Assembly (NCBI GenBank): GCA_963714155.1
Contig: OY970236.1
Location: 620,001 to 684,000 of the forward strand
DNA from: VRUE01 sp963714155
GTDB taxonomy: Bacteria > Actinomycetota > Thermoleophilia > Solirubrobacterales > 70-9
Reading direction: 5' to 3'
Length of the DNA: 64,000 bases
This document shows, piece after piece, positions 28,955 to 36,929 of the stretch. Position numbers and translations under genes: made by a program. The notes beneath the pieces are model-generated. The model saw only the letters and a program-made list of their open reading frames with translations. It ran no database searches and had not been told where the DNA came from. Every line of letters starts with the position of its first letter. Position 1 is the stretch's first letter.

Positions 28955-29293
28955 TCAGCGTTCATTGGAGCTCAGGCTATCCAGGCGGAAATCGATCGCG
29001 CAGAGGTAGGCGAAGAGGCCGACTGCAATCAGCGCCCCCAACCAGTGCTGGCCGATCAGCACGGCAAGCAGGCTGACGATCCCTGCCAGCACCGCCCGCA
29101 CCAGCGTTGGCTCTGGCTCCAGACCGACGACCCTGGCCGTCAGCCAAGCGCAGCCAAACCAGGCCAGGGGTCCCACCAGCCAACCCCAGGCCTCGAAGAA
29201 ACCACGGGAGAAGATCACCCCGAGCAGCAGCGACAGCAGCGCCACCGCAATCAGCTGCACAAGCGCCACCCGCCAGAAGACTTCGAATCTCAC
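28955..29293 (-). CDS. Small polytopic membrane protein
   Basis: 112 residues with four hydrophobic segments (VFWRVALVQLIAVALLSLLL, WGWLVGPLAWFGCAWL, AVLAGIVSLLAVLIG, GALIAVGLFAYLCA). Family not recognised. I prefer the GTG at 29293 because GGGAGA lies 9 bases upstream; a longer GTG start at 29326 has its purines directly adjacent. It precedes the two SDR genes on the same strand with 15 bases between, so it may be the first gene of that operon. Confidence 0.68.
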   Translation of the reverse strand: MRFEVFWRVALVQLIAVALLSLLLGVIFSRGFFEAWGWLVGPLAWFGCAWLTARVVGLEPEPTLVRAVLAGIVSLLAVLIGQHWLGALIAVGLFAYLCAIDFRLDSLSSNER

Positions 29294-29366
29294 GGCCGGA
29301 GTCTCCCATTCCCAAGACCGCGCCACCTCCTCGCCGCGTGTGTTCCATAATCAGAGCGATGCGCCT

Positions 29367-29439
29367 GGGCGGTTAGCTCAGTTGGGAGAGCACCTGCCTT
29401 ACAAGCAGGGGGTCGGCGGTTCGAGCCCGTCACCGCCCA
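29367..29439 (+). tRNA. tRNA-Val (TAC anticodon)
   Basis: A 73-nt cloverleaf. The acceptor GGGCGGT (29367-29373) pairs with ACCGCCC (29432-29438), followed by A discriminator. The D-arm is TTAGCTCAGTTGGGAGAGCA; the anticodon stem CCTGC/GCAGG encloses CTTACAA with TAC at 29400-29402; the T-arm contains GGTTCGAGCC. No CCA is encoded. A possible -10 box CATAAT lies at 29346-29351, 15 bases upstream. Confidence 0.96.
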
Positions 29440-29527
29440 TTGGGATAGAGATGCCGACCGGTCCTTAACATGGATTCATGACAAGGTTCGCTAAATTTGC
29501 TCGAGGGTCTACGGGAGGGGAAGGTTT

Positions 29528-30334
29528 ATGAAGAAGAGGATCGCTGTCGTAGCAACGCTGGTCGTGGGGATGCTCGTCGTCGCCGCGACGGCTAGTGCGT
29601 TCAAGGTCCACTTGGTGATCGGCAACCTCGTGCTCGATGCCGAAGGCGACTTTGCGCCGAAGGCGCTGCCGAAGCGCGTAAATGCCCCGATTACGACGCA
29701 CGGTGGCGGCACGCTCTCAACCACGACGGGCGAATTGCCACCGATCCTCGACAAATTCGTGCTCGAATTCGACAAGCACGGTGCCCTTGATACGACCGGG
29801 CTCCCCGTTTGTGTCAAAAGCAAGCTGATCGCCACCGACGTGCCCGCCGCTCGCAGAGCCTGCGGCCCCGCGACCGTAGGCCAAGGCTTCGGCAGCGCAG
29901 TGGTGGCGTTCCCCGAACAGGGAAGGATCAAGGTCGGCTCCCCGATTACCCTCTTCAACGGCCCGAAGAAGGGCGCGAACGACACGATCATCGCCCATGC
30001 CTACCTCGCTAACCCCGTATCGGCAACCTTCATCGTCCCGATCGTGATCGAAAAAATTCACCGCGGCGTCTTCGGTTATCGCGTCAACGTCAAAATCCCC
30101 AAGATCGCCGGCGGCTATGGCCACCCGATCTCCGGCGAAGCCAAAGTCGGCCAGAAATGGACCTACAAGGGCAAGAAACACAGCTACATCAACGCTCGCT
30201 GTGAAACCGGTCACTTCGTAGTCCACGGCGAATTCAGCTTCAAAGGTGGACCGGAAGAAACGCCTGCCCAGGCGGAAGCGGCGAAAAGCGTGTTCCGCGC
30301 CAACTTCGTGCTGCCGTGCAAGGTGAGGGGCTAG
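29528..30334 (+). CDS. Secreted protein, paralogue A of an unnamed family
   Basis: 268 residues. A signal peptide (MKKRIAVVATLVVGMLVVAA, cleavage after ATASA) precedes an all-beta-looking domain. It shares long blocks with the next gene: GELPPILDKFVLEFDKHG, VPAARRAC, VAFPEQG, SPITLFNGPKKG, FIVPIVIEKIH, GYRVNVKIPKIAGGYGHPIS and KHSYINARCETG. Four conserved Cys suggest disulphides. Ribosome site GGGAGGGGAAGG precedes ATG 29528. Unknown function; this family seems recurrent in Thermoleophilia (recollection, not checked). Confidence 0.8.
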   Translation: MKKRIAVVATLVVGMLVVAATASAFKVHLVIGNLVLDAEGDFAPKALPKRVNAPITTHGGGTLSTTTGELPPILDKFVLEFDKHGALDTTGLPVCVKSKLIATDVPAARRACGPATVGQGFGSAVVAFPEQGRIKVGSPITLFNGPKKGANDTIIAHAYLANPVSATFIVPIVIEKIHRGVFGYRVNVKIPKIAGGYGHPISGEAKVGQKWTYKGKKHSYINARCETGHFVVHGEFSFKGGPEETPAQAEAAKSVFRANFVLPCKVRG

Positions 30335-30347
30335 GCGGGGGGCGCAC

Positions 30348-31145
30348 GTGCGGCTGAGCGCGAACAAGCTCTTCGCGATCGGCCTGCTTGCCGTGGCGGC
30401 GCTGGTCCTGGCCGCCTCGGCGGGCGCCGTACGAGATGTCGAAAAGGTGGAAATCATTGCCGGCGATCTCAAGATCGTCGGCCGCGGAGGCTTCAAGCCG
30501 GAAACGCTGCCCAAGCACCACGACGCCCCGATCAAGATCTACGGCGGGGGCAAGGTCTCGACGATCTCCGGCGACCTGCCGCCGATTCTCGACACCCTCG
30601 AATTTGAATTCGACAAACACGGCCACGTCGACACGACCGGGATCGAAGTCTGCACGGCGGGCAAACTGCAGGCGACGACCGTGCCGGCGGCTCGCAAAAA
30701 CTGCCCGAACGCGATCGTCGGCAAGGGCTTCGGCCGGGCGACCGTCGCCTTCCCGGAACAGGCCTACATTCCCGTCTCCTCGCCGATCACGGCCTTCAAC
30801 GGGCCGAAGAAGAACGGCAACGACACGCTCCTCTTCCACGCCTACACCACGGTGCCCGTTGCCACCACCTTCATCGTTCCGGTCGTGATCGAAAAAATCC
30901 ACAACGGCATCTACGGCTACCGGGTGAAAGCGAAAATCCCCAAGATCGCCGGTGGCTACGGACACCCGATCTCCGGGCGCCTGACGGTCGATCGCAAAAC
31001 GAGGGTCAAGGGCAAGCTGCACAGCTACGTCAACGCCCGCTGCGAACTCGGCCGTCTGCAGGCGCGGGGCAAATTCGTCTTCAAAGACGGCACTCGCCTG
31101 GCGGGCACCTTCTTCCGGCCCTGCAAAGCGATCCCCGGCACCTAG
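30348..31145 (+). CDS. Secreted protein, paralogue B of the same family
   Basis: 265 residues, signal peptide to about residue 27 (LAVAALVLAASAGA). Alignment with the upstream gene is continuous from GDLPPILDTLEFEFDKHG through IPKIAGGYGHPISGR to the C-terminal Cys in FFRPCKAIPGT, so the pair is a tandem duplication that has diverged. GTG start 30348, 13 bases after the stop of paralogue A; probably one transcript. Unknown function. Confidence 0.8.
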   Translation: MRLSANKLFAIGLLAVAALVLAASAGAVRDVEKVEIIAGDLKIVGRGGFKPETLPKHHDAPIKIYGGGKVSTISGDLPPILDTLEFEFDKHGHVDTTGIEVCTAGKLQATTVPAARKNCPNAIVGKGFGRATVAFPEQAYIPVSSPITAFNGPKKNGNDTLLFHAYTTVPVATTFIVPVVIEKIHNGIYGYRVKAKIPKIAGGYGHPISGRLTVDRKTRVKGKLHSYVNARCELGRLQARGKFVFKDGTRLAGTFFRPCKAIPGT

Positions 31146-31195
31146 GCCGAAGCCGGCCGGCGTGCAGGCGTGCGTGGCCGTAGCCGGCGCGGCGT

Positions 31196-32086
31196 TCAGG
31201 CGCCGGCGTGCAGCTGCGGCGTGCGGGTGCCGCCGCGCTGGTGCTCGGTCTTGCTGACCACGTCGAAGAAGACGTCGTTGCGGCCGCGGCGCATCTTGCG
31301 CGGGAAGTAGTGCCGGGCGCGGCGGTGGGTCGCGGTCATCGCCCGGAAGGTCCTCTCGTGGGCGCCGCTCCAGCGAATGCCGAAGATCTCCCGCACTCGC
31401 GGTGGCAGGGTGCCCTTAATGATGTGGTTCTGGGCGACGATGTTGCCGCGCGCCGCCCGCGGCACCGGCTGCTCGAAGGCAACCAGCGGCGCCATCTCGA
31501 GGCCGTGCGCGGTTGCCTGCAGGTCGGGCGAGGAGAGCCGCTCGTCCCACCAGGCGCGGAACTCGCGGTAGCTGCCGGGGACGTCGTTGCGGGGCAGGCC
31601 GAAGAGCTCGCCGAAGCGGATGTAGTCCTGCCAGAGGTCCTCGCGCTCGTCCGCGCTCAGCGGTCGCACCATCGTCTCGTACATCGCCCGCCCGGAGTCG
31701 GCGATTACCGCCAGCGTCCACAGCATCAGCTCGGGGTCGAAGGCGGAGTAGGAGGCACCGGCGGGGTGGACTCCGGCCGGCTCGGGCAACGTGCCCTTGA
31801 CCCGCTCGTGCAGGCGGTGGACGACGGCCAGGGCTTTGTCGGCTTCCTCGCGGGTGCCGAGCAGGATCGTCTCCTGGATCTTGGCGGTGCGGGCGAGGCG
31901 CTGGAAGGGACGGTTTTCCGAGCGCGTGCTCATCATCGTGCCGGTGTAGGTGAGCGGCTCGAGGGCGCCGATCAACAGCGCCCGCTGGCCGTAGAGCAGG
32001 CCGACCGAGCGCTCGCCGTGGACCATCCGCGCGATCGAGCGACCGGGCGGGAAGTAGTGGGAGTCGGGGTCTGTCGGGAGCGCCAT
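31196..32086 (-). CDS. MpaB-type (DUF2236) oxygenase-family protein
   Basis: 296 residues. Family features are DPDSHYFPPGRSIARMVHGE near the start, LLYGQRALLIGALEPLTYTG, the histidine motif AVVHRLHERVKG, and ASYSAFDPELMLWTLAVIAD with later REFRAWWDERL. The latex-clearing-protein/MpaB family binds heme b through such His residues and oxygenates isoprenoids or peptides; activity of this member is unknown. ATG 32084-32086 lies 14 bases after the ftsH-like stop, so the two are likely co-transcribed. Confidence 0.85.
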   Translation of the reverse strand: MALPTDPDSHYFPPGRSIARMVHGERSVGLLYGQRALLIGALEPLTYTGTMMSTRSENRPFQRLARTAKIQETILLGTREEADKALAVVHRLHERVKGTLPEPAGVHPAGASYSAFDPELMLWTLAVIADSGRAMYETMVRPLSADEREDLWQDYIRFGELFGLPRNDVPGSYREFRAWWDERLSSPDLQATAHGLEMAPLVAFEQPVPRAARGNIVAQNHIIKGTLPPRVREIFGIRWSGAHERTFRAMTATHRRARHYFPRKMRRGRNDVFFDVVSKTEHQRGGTRTPQLHAGA

Positions 32087-32100
32087 CGTTGCCGTAGATG

Positions 32101-33666
32101 CTACTTCGGCTCCGGCGCCTCCGAGGAAAGCGTGGCCACGGCGCGATCGAACATGCCGGAGCGCGAAGGGATGTGCAGCTCGTGCGCGGCGAAGATCTCG
32201 TCCAGATCCTCGCGGGTGAGGGTCTCGCGCTCGAGCGCGTTGGCGGCGAGGTTGTCGAGGCATTCGCGGTTGCTGGCAAGCAGGGCGAGGGCGCGGCGGT
32301 GGGCTTCGCGGGCGAGGATCATCGCCGCCCGGTCGACGTCGCGGCGGGTCTGGTCGGAGACGGCGTAGTCGCCGGTCGGCAGCGCGATCGGCGGTGCGCC
32401 GTCGGCGTCGATCGCCACGCCCATGCCGAATTCAGCCGCCATCTGCTTGCAGACGGCGTGCACGCGGGAAAGGTCGTCAGCGGCACCGGAGTAGGAGTTG
32501 CCGAACACCTCTTCCTCAGCGGCGCGGCCGCCGAGCAGGGTGACGACCTCGTCGAGCAGCTCGTCGCGTGACTTCAAGTAGGTGTCTTCCTCGGGCGAGT
32601 GGCCGACGAAGCCAAGCGCCGGGCCGCGGGGGACGATGCTGAGGATCTCCGGCGGGTCGAGGCCGAGCAGCCGCCGGCAAAGCGCGTGACCGGCCTCATG
32701 GTAAGCGACAATGCGGCGCTCCTTTTGGTTCAGCCGCCGCGCCTGCTGGGAGCCGACGGACTGCCGCAGCAGCGCCTCGTCGAGGTCCTCGCGGGCCGTC
32801 GCGTCGCGCCCGGCGCGGCCGGCGATGATCGCCGCCTCGTTGAGCGAGTTGGCGAGCTGGGCACCGGTCATCCCCGTGGTCTTGCGGGCAACGTCCCTGA
32901 GGTCAAGGTCCTCGGCAAGCGGCTTGCCCTTGGCGTGGGTGCGCAGGATTGCCTCGCGCCCCTCGCGGTCGGGCGGTGAGACCAGCACCTGACGATCGAA
33001 GCGACCCGGTCGCAACAGCGCCTTGTCGAGCTTGTCGACGTAGTTGGAGGCAGCGATGACGATCACCGTGCCGGGATCGCGCTCGAAACCGTCGAGCTCG
33101 ACCAGCAGCTGATTGAGCGCCTGCTCGCGCTCACTAGAGCCACCATCGCCGCCTCCACCACTACGCGCTCCACCGACCGCATCGAGCTCGTCGATGAAGA
33201 TCACCGCGCGGCCGGACTTGCGCGCCTCCTTGAACAGCCGCCTGATGCGGGCGGCACCCCTCCCCACGAACATCTCCACGAAGCTCGATCCCGAGGCGGC
33301 GAAGAAGTCGACGCCGGCCTGCGCGGCCACGGCCCGCGCCAGCATCGTCTTGCCGGTCCCGGGAGGACCGAAGAGCAGCACCCCGCGCGGTGGCTGGGCG
33401 CCGAGGGTGGCGAAGCGCTTGGGATCGCGCAGCCACTCGGCGACGTCCATCAGCTCGTCCTTGGCGGCGTCGACGCCCTGCACGTCGTCCCAGAGCACCG
33501 GCGCCGTCTTGCTCGCCTTCACCGTCTCCGGCTTGGTCGTGCCCATCGTCGTCCGCATCAGCTTGAAGAAGACGAAGAGCAGCATCGCCATGAAGACCAC
33601 CCCGAAGACCGGGTACCAGTCGAAAGCGAATTCCTGAATTTGGGTGGTGGTCAGGCCGAGCGTCAC
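32101..33666 (-). CDS. ftsH: Compact FtsH-like AAA+ zinc metalloprotease
   Basis: 521 residues against 610-780 for ordinary FtsH. Only one membrane helix is visible (about 14-36, FDWYPVFGVVFMAMLLFVFF); the extracytoplasmic domain and second helix are missing. The AAA+ core is intact: VQGVDAAKDELMDVAEWLRDP, Walker A GPPGTGKT near 100, Walker B VIFIDELDAVG, and SRH with RPGRFDRQV. The protease has the zinc motif HEAGH in AYHEAGHALCRRL and a distal Asp (SGAADDLSRVHAV). It should degrade membrane or cytosolic substrates at the inner face of the membrane. GTG start at 33664-33666. Confidence 0.9.
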   Translation of the reverse strand: MTLGLTTTQIQEFAFDWYPVFGVVFMAMLLFVFFKLMRTTMGTTKPETVKASKTAPVLWDDVQGVDAAKDELMDVAEWLRDPKRFATLGAQPPRGVLLFGPPGTGKTMLARAVAAQAGVDFFAASGSSFVEMFVGRGAARIRRLFKEARKSGRAVIFIDELDAVGGARSGGGGDGGSSEREQALNQLLVELDGFERDPGTVIVIAASNYVDKLDKALLRPGRFDRQVLVSPPDREGREAILRTHAKGKPLAEDLDLRDVARKTTGMTGAQLANSLNEAAIIAGRAGRDATAREDLDEALLRQSVGSQQARRLNQKERRIVAYHEAGHALCRRLLGLDPPEILSIVPRGPALGFVGHSPEEDTYLKSRDELLDEVVTLLGGRAAEEEVFGNSYSGAADDLSRVHAVCKQMAAEFGMGVAIDADGAPPIALPTGDYAVSDQTRRDVDRAAMILAREAHRRALALLASNRECLDNLAANALERETLTREDLDEIFAAHELHIPSRSGMFDRAVATLSSEAPEPK

Positions 33667-33716
33667 GTTGTCTGGTCCCGTCGTCGAGGAGAAGTACTAG
33701 TCCTCAGAACTAACGA

Positions 33717-33747
33717 TGGAGTGTGGGCACAAAGCGCACGCACTCCA
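33717..33747. repeat. Short palindrome upstream of the ftsH-like gene
   Basis: Arms TGGAGTG (33717-33723) and CACTCCA (33741-33747) around 17 nt. It lies in the 112-base gap between the FHA regulator's stop and the ftsH-like start, both minus strand. It may be a terminator for the former or an operator for the latter. The minus-strand loop GTGCGCTTTGTGCC loosely recalls the RCAF elements, too weakly to assign. Confidence 0.4.
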
Positions 33748-33778
33748 ATCGCATATGCGTCCAGAGCGTGCCTGGGGG

Positions 33779-34453
33779 CTAAAGGTCGCGGGGTGCGACG
33801 ACGCCGCTTTGCAGCGCCCGCTCGACCAGGGCGACGCGCTTGCGGTTCTGCGGCAGGTCCTCCAGTTCGAGCTTCTCGAAGAGGGCACGCATGTGGGTCT
33901 TGACCGCGTCGACGCTGAGGTGGAGCTCCTCGGCGATCGCCTGGTTGGTTGGCGGTGTGGCGAAGGCGGAACCGTCCTTGAAGGGACGGCAGAGGGCAAG
34001 GAGGATGCGGCGCTGGCCGGGCGAGATCGCCGCCGCCGCGAGCATCTCGCTTGCGACGACGGTCGCTTCCGGTGCCGACTCGCCGGGGCGGCGGAAGAGG
34101 ACCGTGGTGCGGCCGAAGCGCAGGGTGTCGCCGTCGCGCAGGTGCTTGCGGCCGTTCACGCGCTCAGCGCCGACGAAGGAGCCGTTGCGGGAGAGGCCGT
34201 CGTCGAGCAGCGTGCACTCGCCGGCCACCACCTCGATCTGGGCGTGCAGGGCCGAGACCTCCTCGTCCCAGTCGATGCGCAGCCCCGCGGCCTCGCCGCG
34301 GCCGACCCAGAGCTCGGCCGTGCCCTCCTCGATCGTGACGATCCGTTGCTCGCCCTCGCCGTCACGCAGGACGAGGAAGGGCCGCCCGCCCCGTTCGGCC
34401 TCGATCTGCGCCTTCAGCTCGGCGGCGCTGGTCTGTCGCGGCTCGGCGTTCAT
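33779..34453 (-). CDS. FHA domain protein with C-terminal winged-helix/HTH
   Basis: 224 residues. Residues about 45-130 form an FHA phosphothreonine-binding domain (WVGRGEAAGLRIDWDEEVSA and LLDDGLSRNGSFVGAERVNG, with RDGDTLRFG). Residues 150-224 hold an HTH of the type SPGQRRILLALCRPF, TNQAIAEELHLSVDAVKTHM, RALFEKLEL. It should bind DNA under control of a Ser/Thr-kinase signal. I start at ATG 34451-34453 (MNAEPRQTS); the frame upstream only reads through the palindromic repeats. Targets unknown. Confidence 0.85.
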   Translation of the reverse strand: MNAEPRQTSAAELKAQIEAERGGRPFLVLRDGEGEQRIVTIEEGTAELWVGRGEAAGLRIDWDEEVSALHAQIEVVAGECTLLDDGLSRNGSFVGAERVNGRKHLRDGDTLRFGRTTVLFRRPGESAPEATVVASEMLAAAAISPGQRRILLALCRPFKDGSAFATPPTNQAIAEELHLSVDAVKTHMRALFEKLELEDLPQNRKRVALVERALQSGVVAPRDL

Positions 34454-34484
34454 AGCCGCTGATCCTAAGACCATCGCCCACCCG

Positions 34485-34531
34485 CTCCGCTGTGCCTTTG
34501 CCTCGCTATCCCACGCAAAGGCACAGCGGAG
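34485..34531. repeat. RCAF-type 47-bp palindromic element, copy 3
   Basis: Perfect 17-bp arms (34485-34501 and 34515-34531) around a 13-nt loop; total length again 47. Read on the minus strand it gives LRCAFAWDSEAKAQRSG, the same R-C-A-F...K-A-x-R pattern as copies 1 and 2, while only about half of the bases match. It lies upstream of the FHA gene. Confidence 0.75.
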
Positions 34532-34546
34532 AAACCGCGATTTGCT

Positions 34547-34594
34547 CCCCTGTTCCTTTCCCTCGTTATGCGGCGATAGCGAACAGCGCAGGGG
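34547..34594. repeat. Degenerate RCAF-type palindrome, copy 4
   Basis: CCCCTG (34547-34552) pairs with CAGGGG (34589-34594); the inner arms are eroded. Minus-strand reading LRCSLSPHNEGKEQGS still resembles copy 3, 15 bases away, so this looks like a decayed neighbouring copy. Confidence 0.5.
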
Positions 34595-34695
34595 TGAGGG
34601 AGTCCACCCCTTGGGGGTCTGGGAGGTGCGGCTGAGCCGGGCGAGGGTGTCTCCACAAGGCACTCAGCCCGCCAAACAGACCAAAGGAGATTCAA

Positions 34696-35325
34696 ATGAC
34701 CCGCAATCGCACCGCCCAGAAGATCGCCCACCGCACCGGCCTCGTGGCCGCCGTTGCCAGTCTCGCCCTCGCCGTCGTCCCCGCCGCGGGCCAGGCCAAG
34801 GCGCCGGTCAAGTTCGGCGCCATGCTCAACTCGAAGGTTCAGCCGTCCAACTCGCTGCCGGGCCTTACCTGCAACGGGCCTGAAACGGCGCTCGAGGCCT
34901 GCACGATGGTCCTCAACGAAGCCTATGGTCGCCCGGGTGGCGGCGAGTTCGCGCCGAAGACCGGCACGATCAAGAAGCTCCGGCTGATCGCCGGCGGCCC
35001 CGGCAGCTTCCGCCTGATGGCGGTGAAGAAGATCAACGGCACCGACGCGATCGCCAAGCGCTACGGCCAGAGGATCAACTACATCGGCCAGTCCGAATCG
35101 GCCGAAGAAGAAGGCGACTATCGGGTCGAGTCCTTCCCGGTCAACATGAAGATCAAGAAGGGCGAGCAGTTGGCGCTGCGCGGCAGCATCACCTCGATGA
35201 TCCGTTGTTCCTCGGGCGGCGACAACACCCTGATCTACACGCCACCACTGTTCCTCGGCGGTTACTTCACCCCGGCCAGCGACACCGACGGCTGCTGGCT
35301 GCTGATGGAGGCAGTGATCAAGTAG
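34696..35325 (+). CDS. Secreted protein of unknown family
   Basis: 209 residues with a signal peptide (VAAVASLALAVVPAAGQAKA, cleavage near residue 36). The mature part contains LTCNGPETALEACTMVLNEAY, then a beta-rich region (GTIKKLRLIAGGPGSFRLMAV, YRVESFPVNMKIKKGEQLAL) and C-terminal MIRCSSGGDNTLIYTPPLFL. Four Cys may make two disulphides. Ribosome site AAAGGAG precedes ATG 34696. No known function; stand-alone gene. Confidence 0.75.
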   Translation: MTRNRTAQKIAHRTGLVAAVASLALAVVPAAGQAKAPVKFGAMLNSKVQPSNSLPGLTCNGPETALEACTMVLNEAYGRPGGGEFAPKTGTIKKLRLIAGGPGSFRLMAVKKINGTDAIAKRYGQRINYIGQSESAEEEGDYRVESFPVNMKIKKGEQLALRGSITSMIRCSSGGDNTLIYTPPLFLGGYFTPASDTDGCWLLMEAVIK

Positions 35326-35340
35326 CGGCCCCGGCGGCTC

Positions 35341-36087
35341 TCAGGTGCGTTCGACCTGGGAGCCGCCGACGATCGCCTCGGTGCCGTCGTCGCCGAAGAC
35401 GATCCAGGCCTTGTTACCGCCGTCGTAGTCCGGTGCCCAGAGCTTCAGCGTCGCCGGGCGGCCCCAGACGGTGACGTCCTCGGAGCCGGTCTCGGCCTCG
35501 CCGCGCCAGATCTGTACGAAGGGGTTGCCCTCGCGCTCGGCGCCGATCGTCGTCGGCTCGCGGTGGCCGGGGTGGACGACGGTCTCCGGGTGCAGCTCCA
35601 TCAGCTTCATCACGGAGGAGCGCAAATCGTCGATGCCGCTGGCGCCCGGCGCCATCGTGCCGCCGACCGTGCCCTTGAAGAGGACGTCGGCGGTGAAGAC
35701 ATCGCTGCCGTTGACGAGGAAGGCGACGTGGCCGGAGGCGTGGCCCGGGGTCGAAATCGCTTCGATCTCCAGGTTGCCGGTGCTCAGCGTCCCGCCGTCG
35801 GCGATCGTCTCGGAGACCTCGTCCTCGATTTCGGCCAGGGCCTCGGCGTGCGCCACCATCGGCACCCCGCCGAGCCGCTCGCGCGCCGCAGCCAGGCCGG
35901 CGATGTGATCGGCGTGCGGGTGGGTGATCAGGATGTGGGTGATCTCGATCCCGTCCTGCTCGGCGCGCTCGAGCAGCGGCCCGAGGTCGTCGTTGCCGTC
36001 GATCAGCACCCCCTTCCCGCCAGCTTCGTCGGCGACGAGGTAGGCGTTGGACAGCCACTGCGGGTTCTCGGTCCTCTCGACGATCAA
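35341..36087 (-). CDS. MBL-fold metallohydrolase with extra C-terminal domain
   Basis: 248 residues. The zinc motif ITHPHADHIAGL, then TPGHASGHVAFLV, TADVLFKGTVGG and VVHPGHREPTT give the complete two-metal glyoxalase-II-like site up to about residue 180. The last 60 residues (SEDVTVWGRPATLKLWAPDY to VGGSQVERT) are an added beta-rich module not needed for the fold. Likely a hydrolase of thioester or similar. TTG start at 36085-36087 (MIVERTENPQWLSNA); no better start precedes the conserved N-terminus. Confidence 0.87.
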   Translation of the reverse strand: MIVERTENPQWLSNAYLVADEAGGKGVLIDGNDDLGPLLERAEQDGIEITHILITHPHADHIAGLAAARERLGGVPMVAHAEALAEIEDEVSETIADGGTLSTGNLEIEAISTPGHASGHVAFLVNGSDVFTADVLFKGTVGGTMAPGASGIDDLRSSVMKLMELHPETVVHPGHREPTTIGAEREGNPFVQIWRGEAETGSEDVTVWGRPATLKLWAPDYDGGNKAWIVFGDDGTEAIVGGSQVERT

Positions 36088-36170
36088 GCGCGTCTCCTTC
36101 CGGGGACTGAACTGCTCACGGTTGGGCGGGACTTGGAACTCTCCCAGACTCGACTCCTCAGCGGAGGGGA

Positions 36171-36929
36171 TCAGGCACCGACCGGTGCAGCGCTACCCGC
36201 CAGCAGCGTCTCGGCGACCAACTCTGGGTCGTCCCAGGTCGGCGTGTGGCCGACCGCGGGCAGGGTGAGGTAGCGAGCGCCGGCCGGGCGGCGCTCGGGC
36301 CGTGGTGGGCCGACGAGGCGGTCGAGCTCGCCCCAGGCGAGGGTCACCGGGATCTGCGGGTAGTCGGTCGGGTCGAAGACGTGGGTGCGCATCGCCCGGT
36401 TGGCGCCGTCGTAGCCGTTGGCGTCGATCCAGCCGAGCACCAGGCGGCGCCCGGCCGCGGCGGGGATGCGCTCGGGGTGGGCGGCGAAGGTGGCGAGGGC
36501 TCGCTCCCGCACCCGGCGGCTGTACAGGGCGACCGCAACGAGCGGGCGCAGGCGCCGGGCCCAGAGGCGCGGGTTGCTGCGCCGCTCGCCGATCGGCGCC
36601 CGCCAGAGGCCGGCGGGGGAGATCGCGGTGACCGAGGCGGCCCAGCCCGCCCGTCCCATCTCCAGCGCAACCCAGCCGCCGAGCGAGTTGCCGGCGACGT
36701 GGGGCCGCTCGATCCCCAGCTCGAGGCAGCGCTCGTGCACCGCCGCCGCCAGGTTGGCGGCGCTCGGCTCGACCTGGGCGGCGAGCGGCGGCGCGTCGCC
36801 GAAGCCCGGCAAGTCGATCGCCAGCGGCTCGCGCTCGGCCTCGAGCAGCTCGATCACCGGCGCCCAGATCTCCTTCGAGCCGCCGAGGCCGTGGAGCAGC
36901 AGCAGCGGCTCGCGCCGCTCTTCGCTCAC
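36171..36929 (-). CDS. Alpha/beta hydrolase, last gene of the fatty-acid-modification operon
   Basis: 252 residues. LLLLHGLGGSKEIW gives the oxyanion loop, VAGNSLGGWVALEM the Ser nucleophile, WGELDRLVGP the acid, and AVGHTPTWDDP the His. It is a serine esterase/lipase or thioesterase type. GTG 36927-36929 overlaps the CFA-synthase stop (GTGA); a longer upstream frame exists only as an antisense-like extension and is rejected. Tight coupling suggests it acts on the same lipid pathway, for instance as a lipase or thioesterase; that is inference. Confidence 0.86.
   Translation of the reverse strand: MSEERREPLLLLHGLGGSKEIWAPVIELLEAEREPLAIDLPGFGDAPPLAAQVEPSAANLAAAVHERCLELGIERPHVAGNSLGGWVALEMGRAGWAASVTAISPAGLWRAPIGERRSNPRLWARRLRPLVAVALYSRRVRERALATFAAHPERIPAAAGRRLVLGWIDANGYDGANRAMRTHVFDPTDYPQIPVTLAWGELDRLVGPPRPERRPAGARYLTLPAVGHTPTWDDPELVAETLLAGSAAPVGA

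Noticed and set aside
33717..33747. Fifth RCAF palindrome
   Set aside because: Total length is 31 bp with 7-bp arms; only GTGCGCTTTGTGC in the loop resembles the family.
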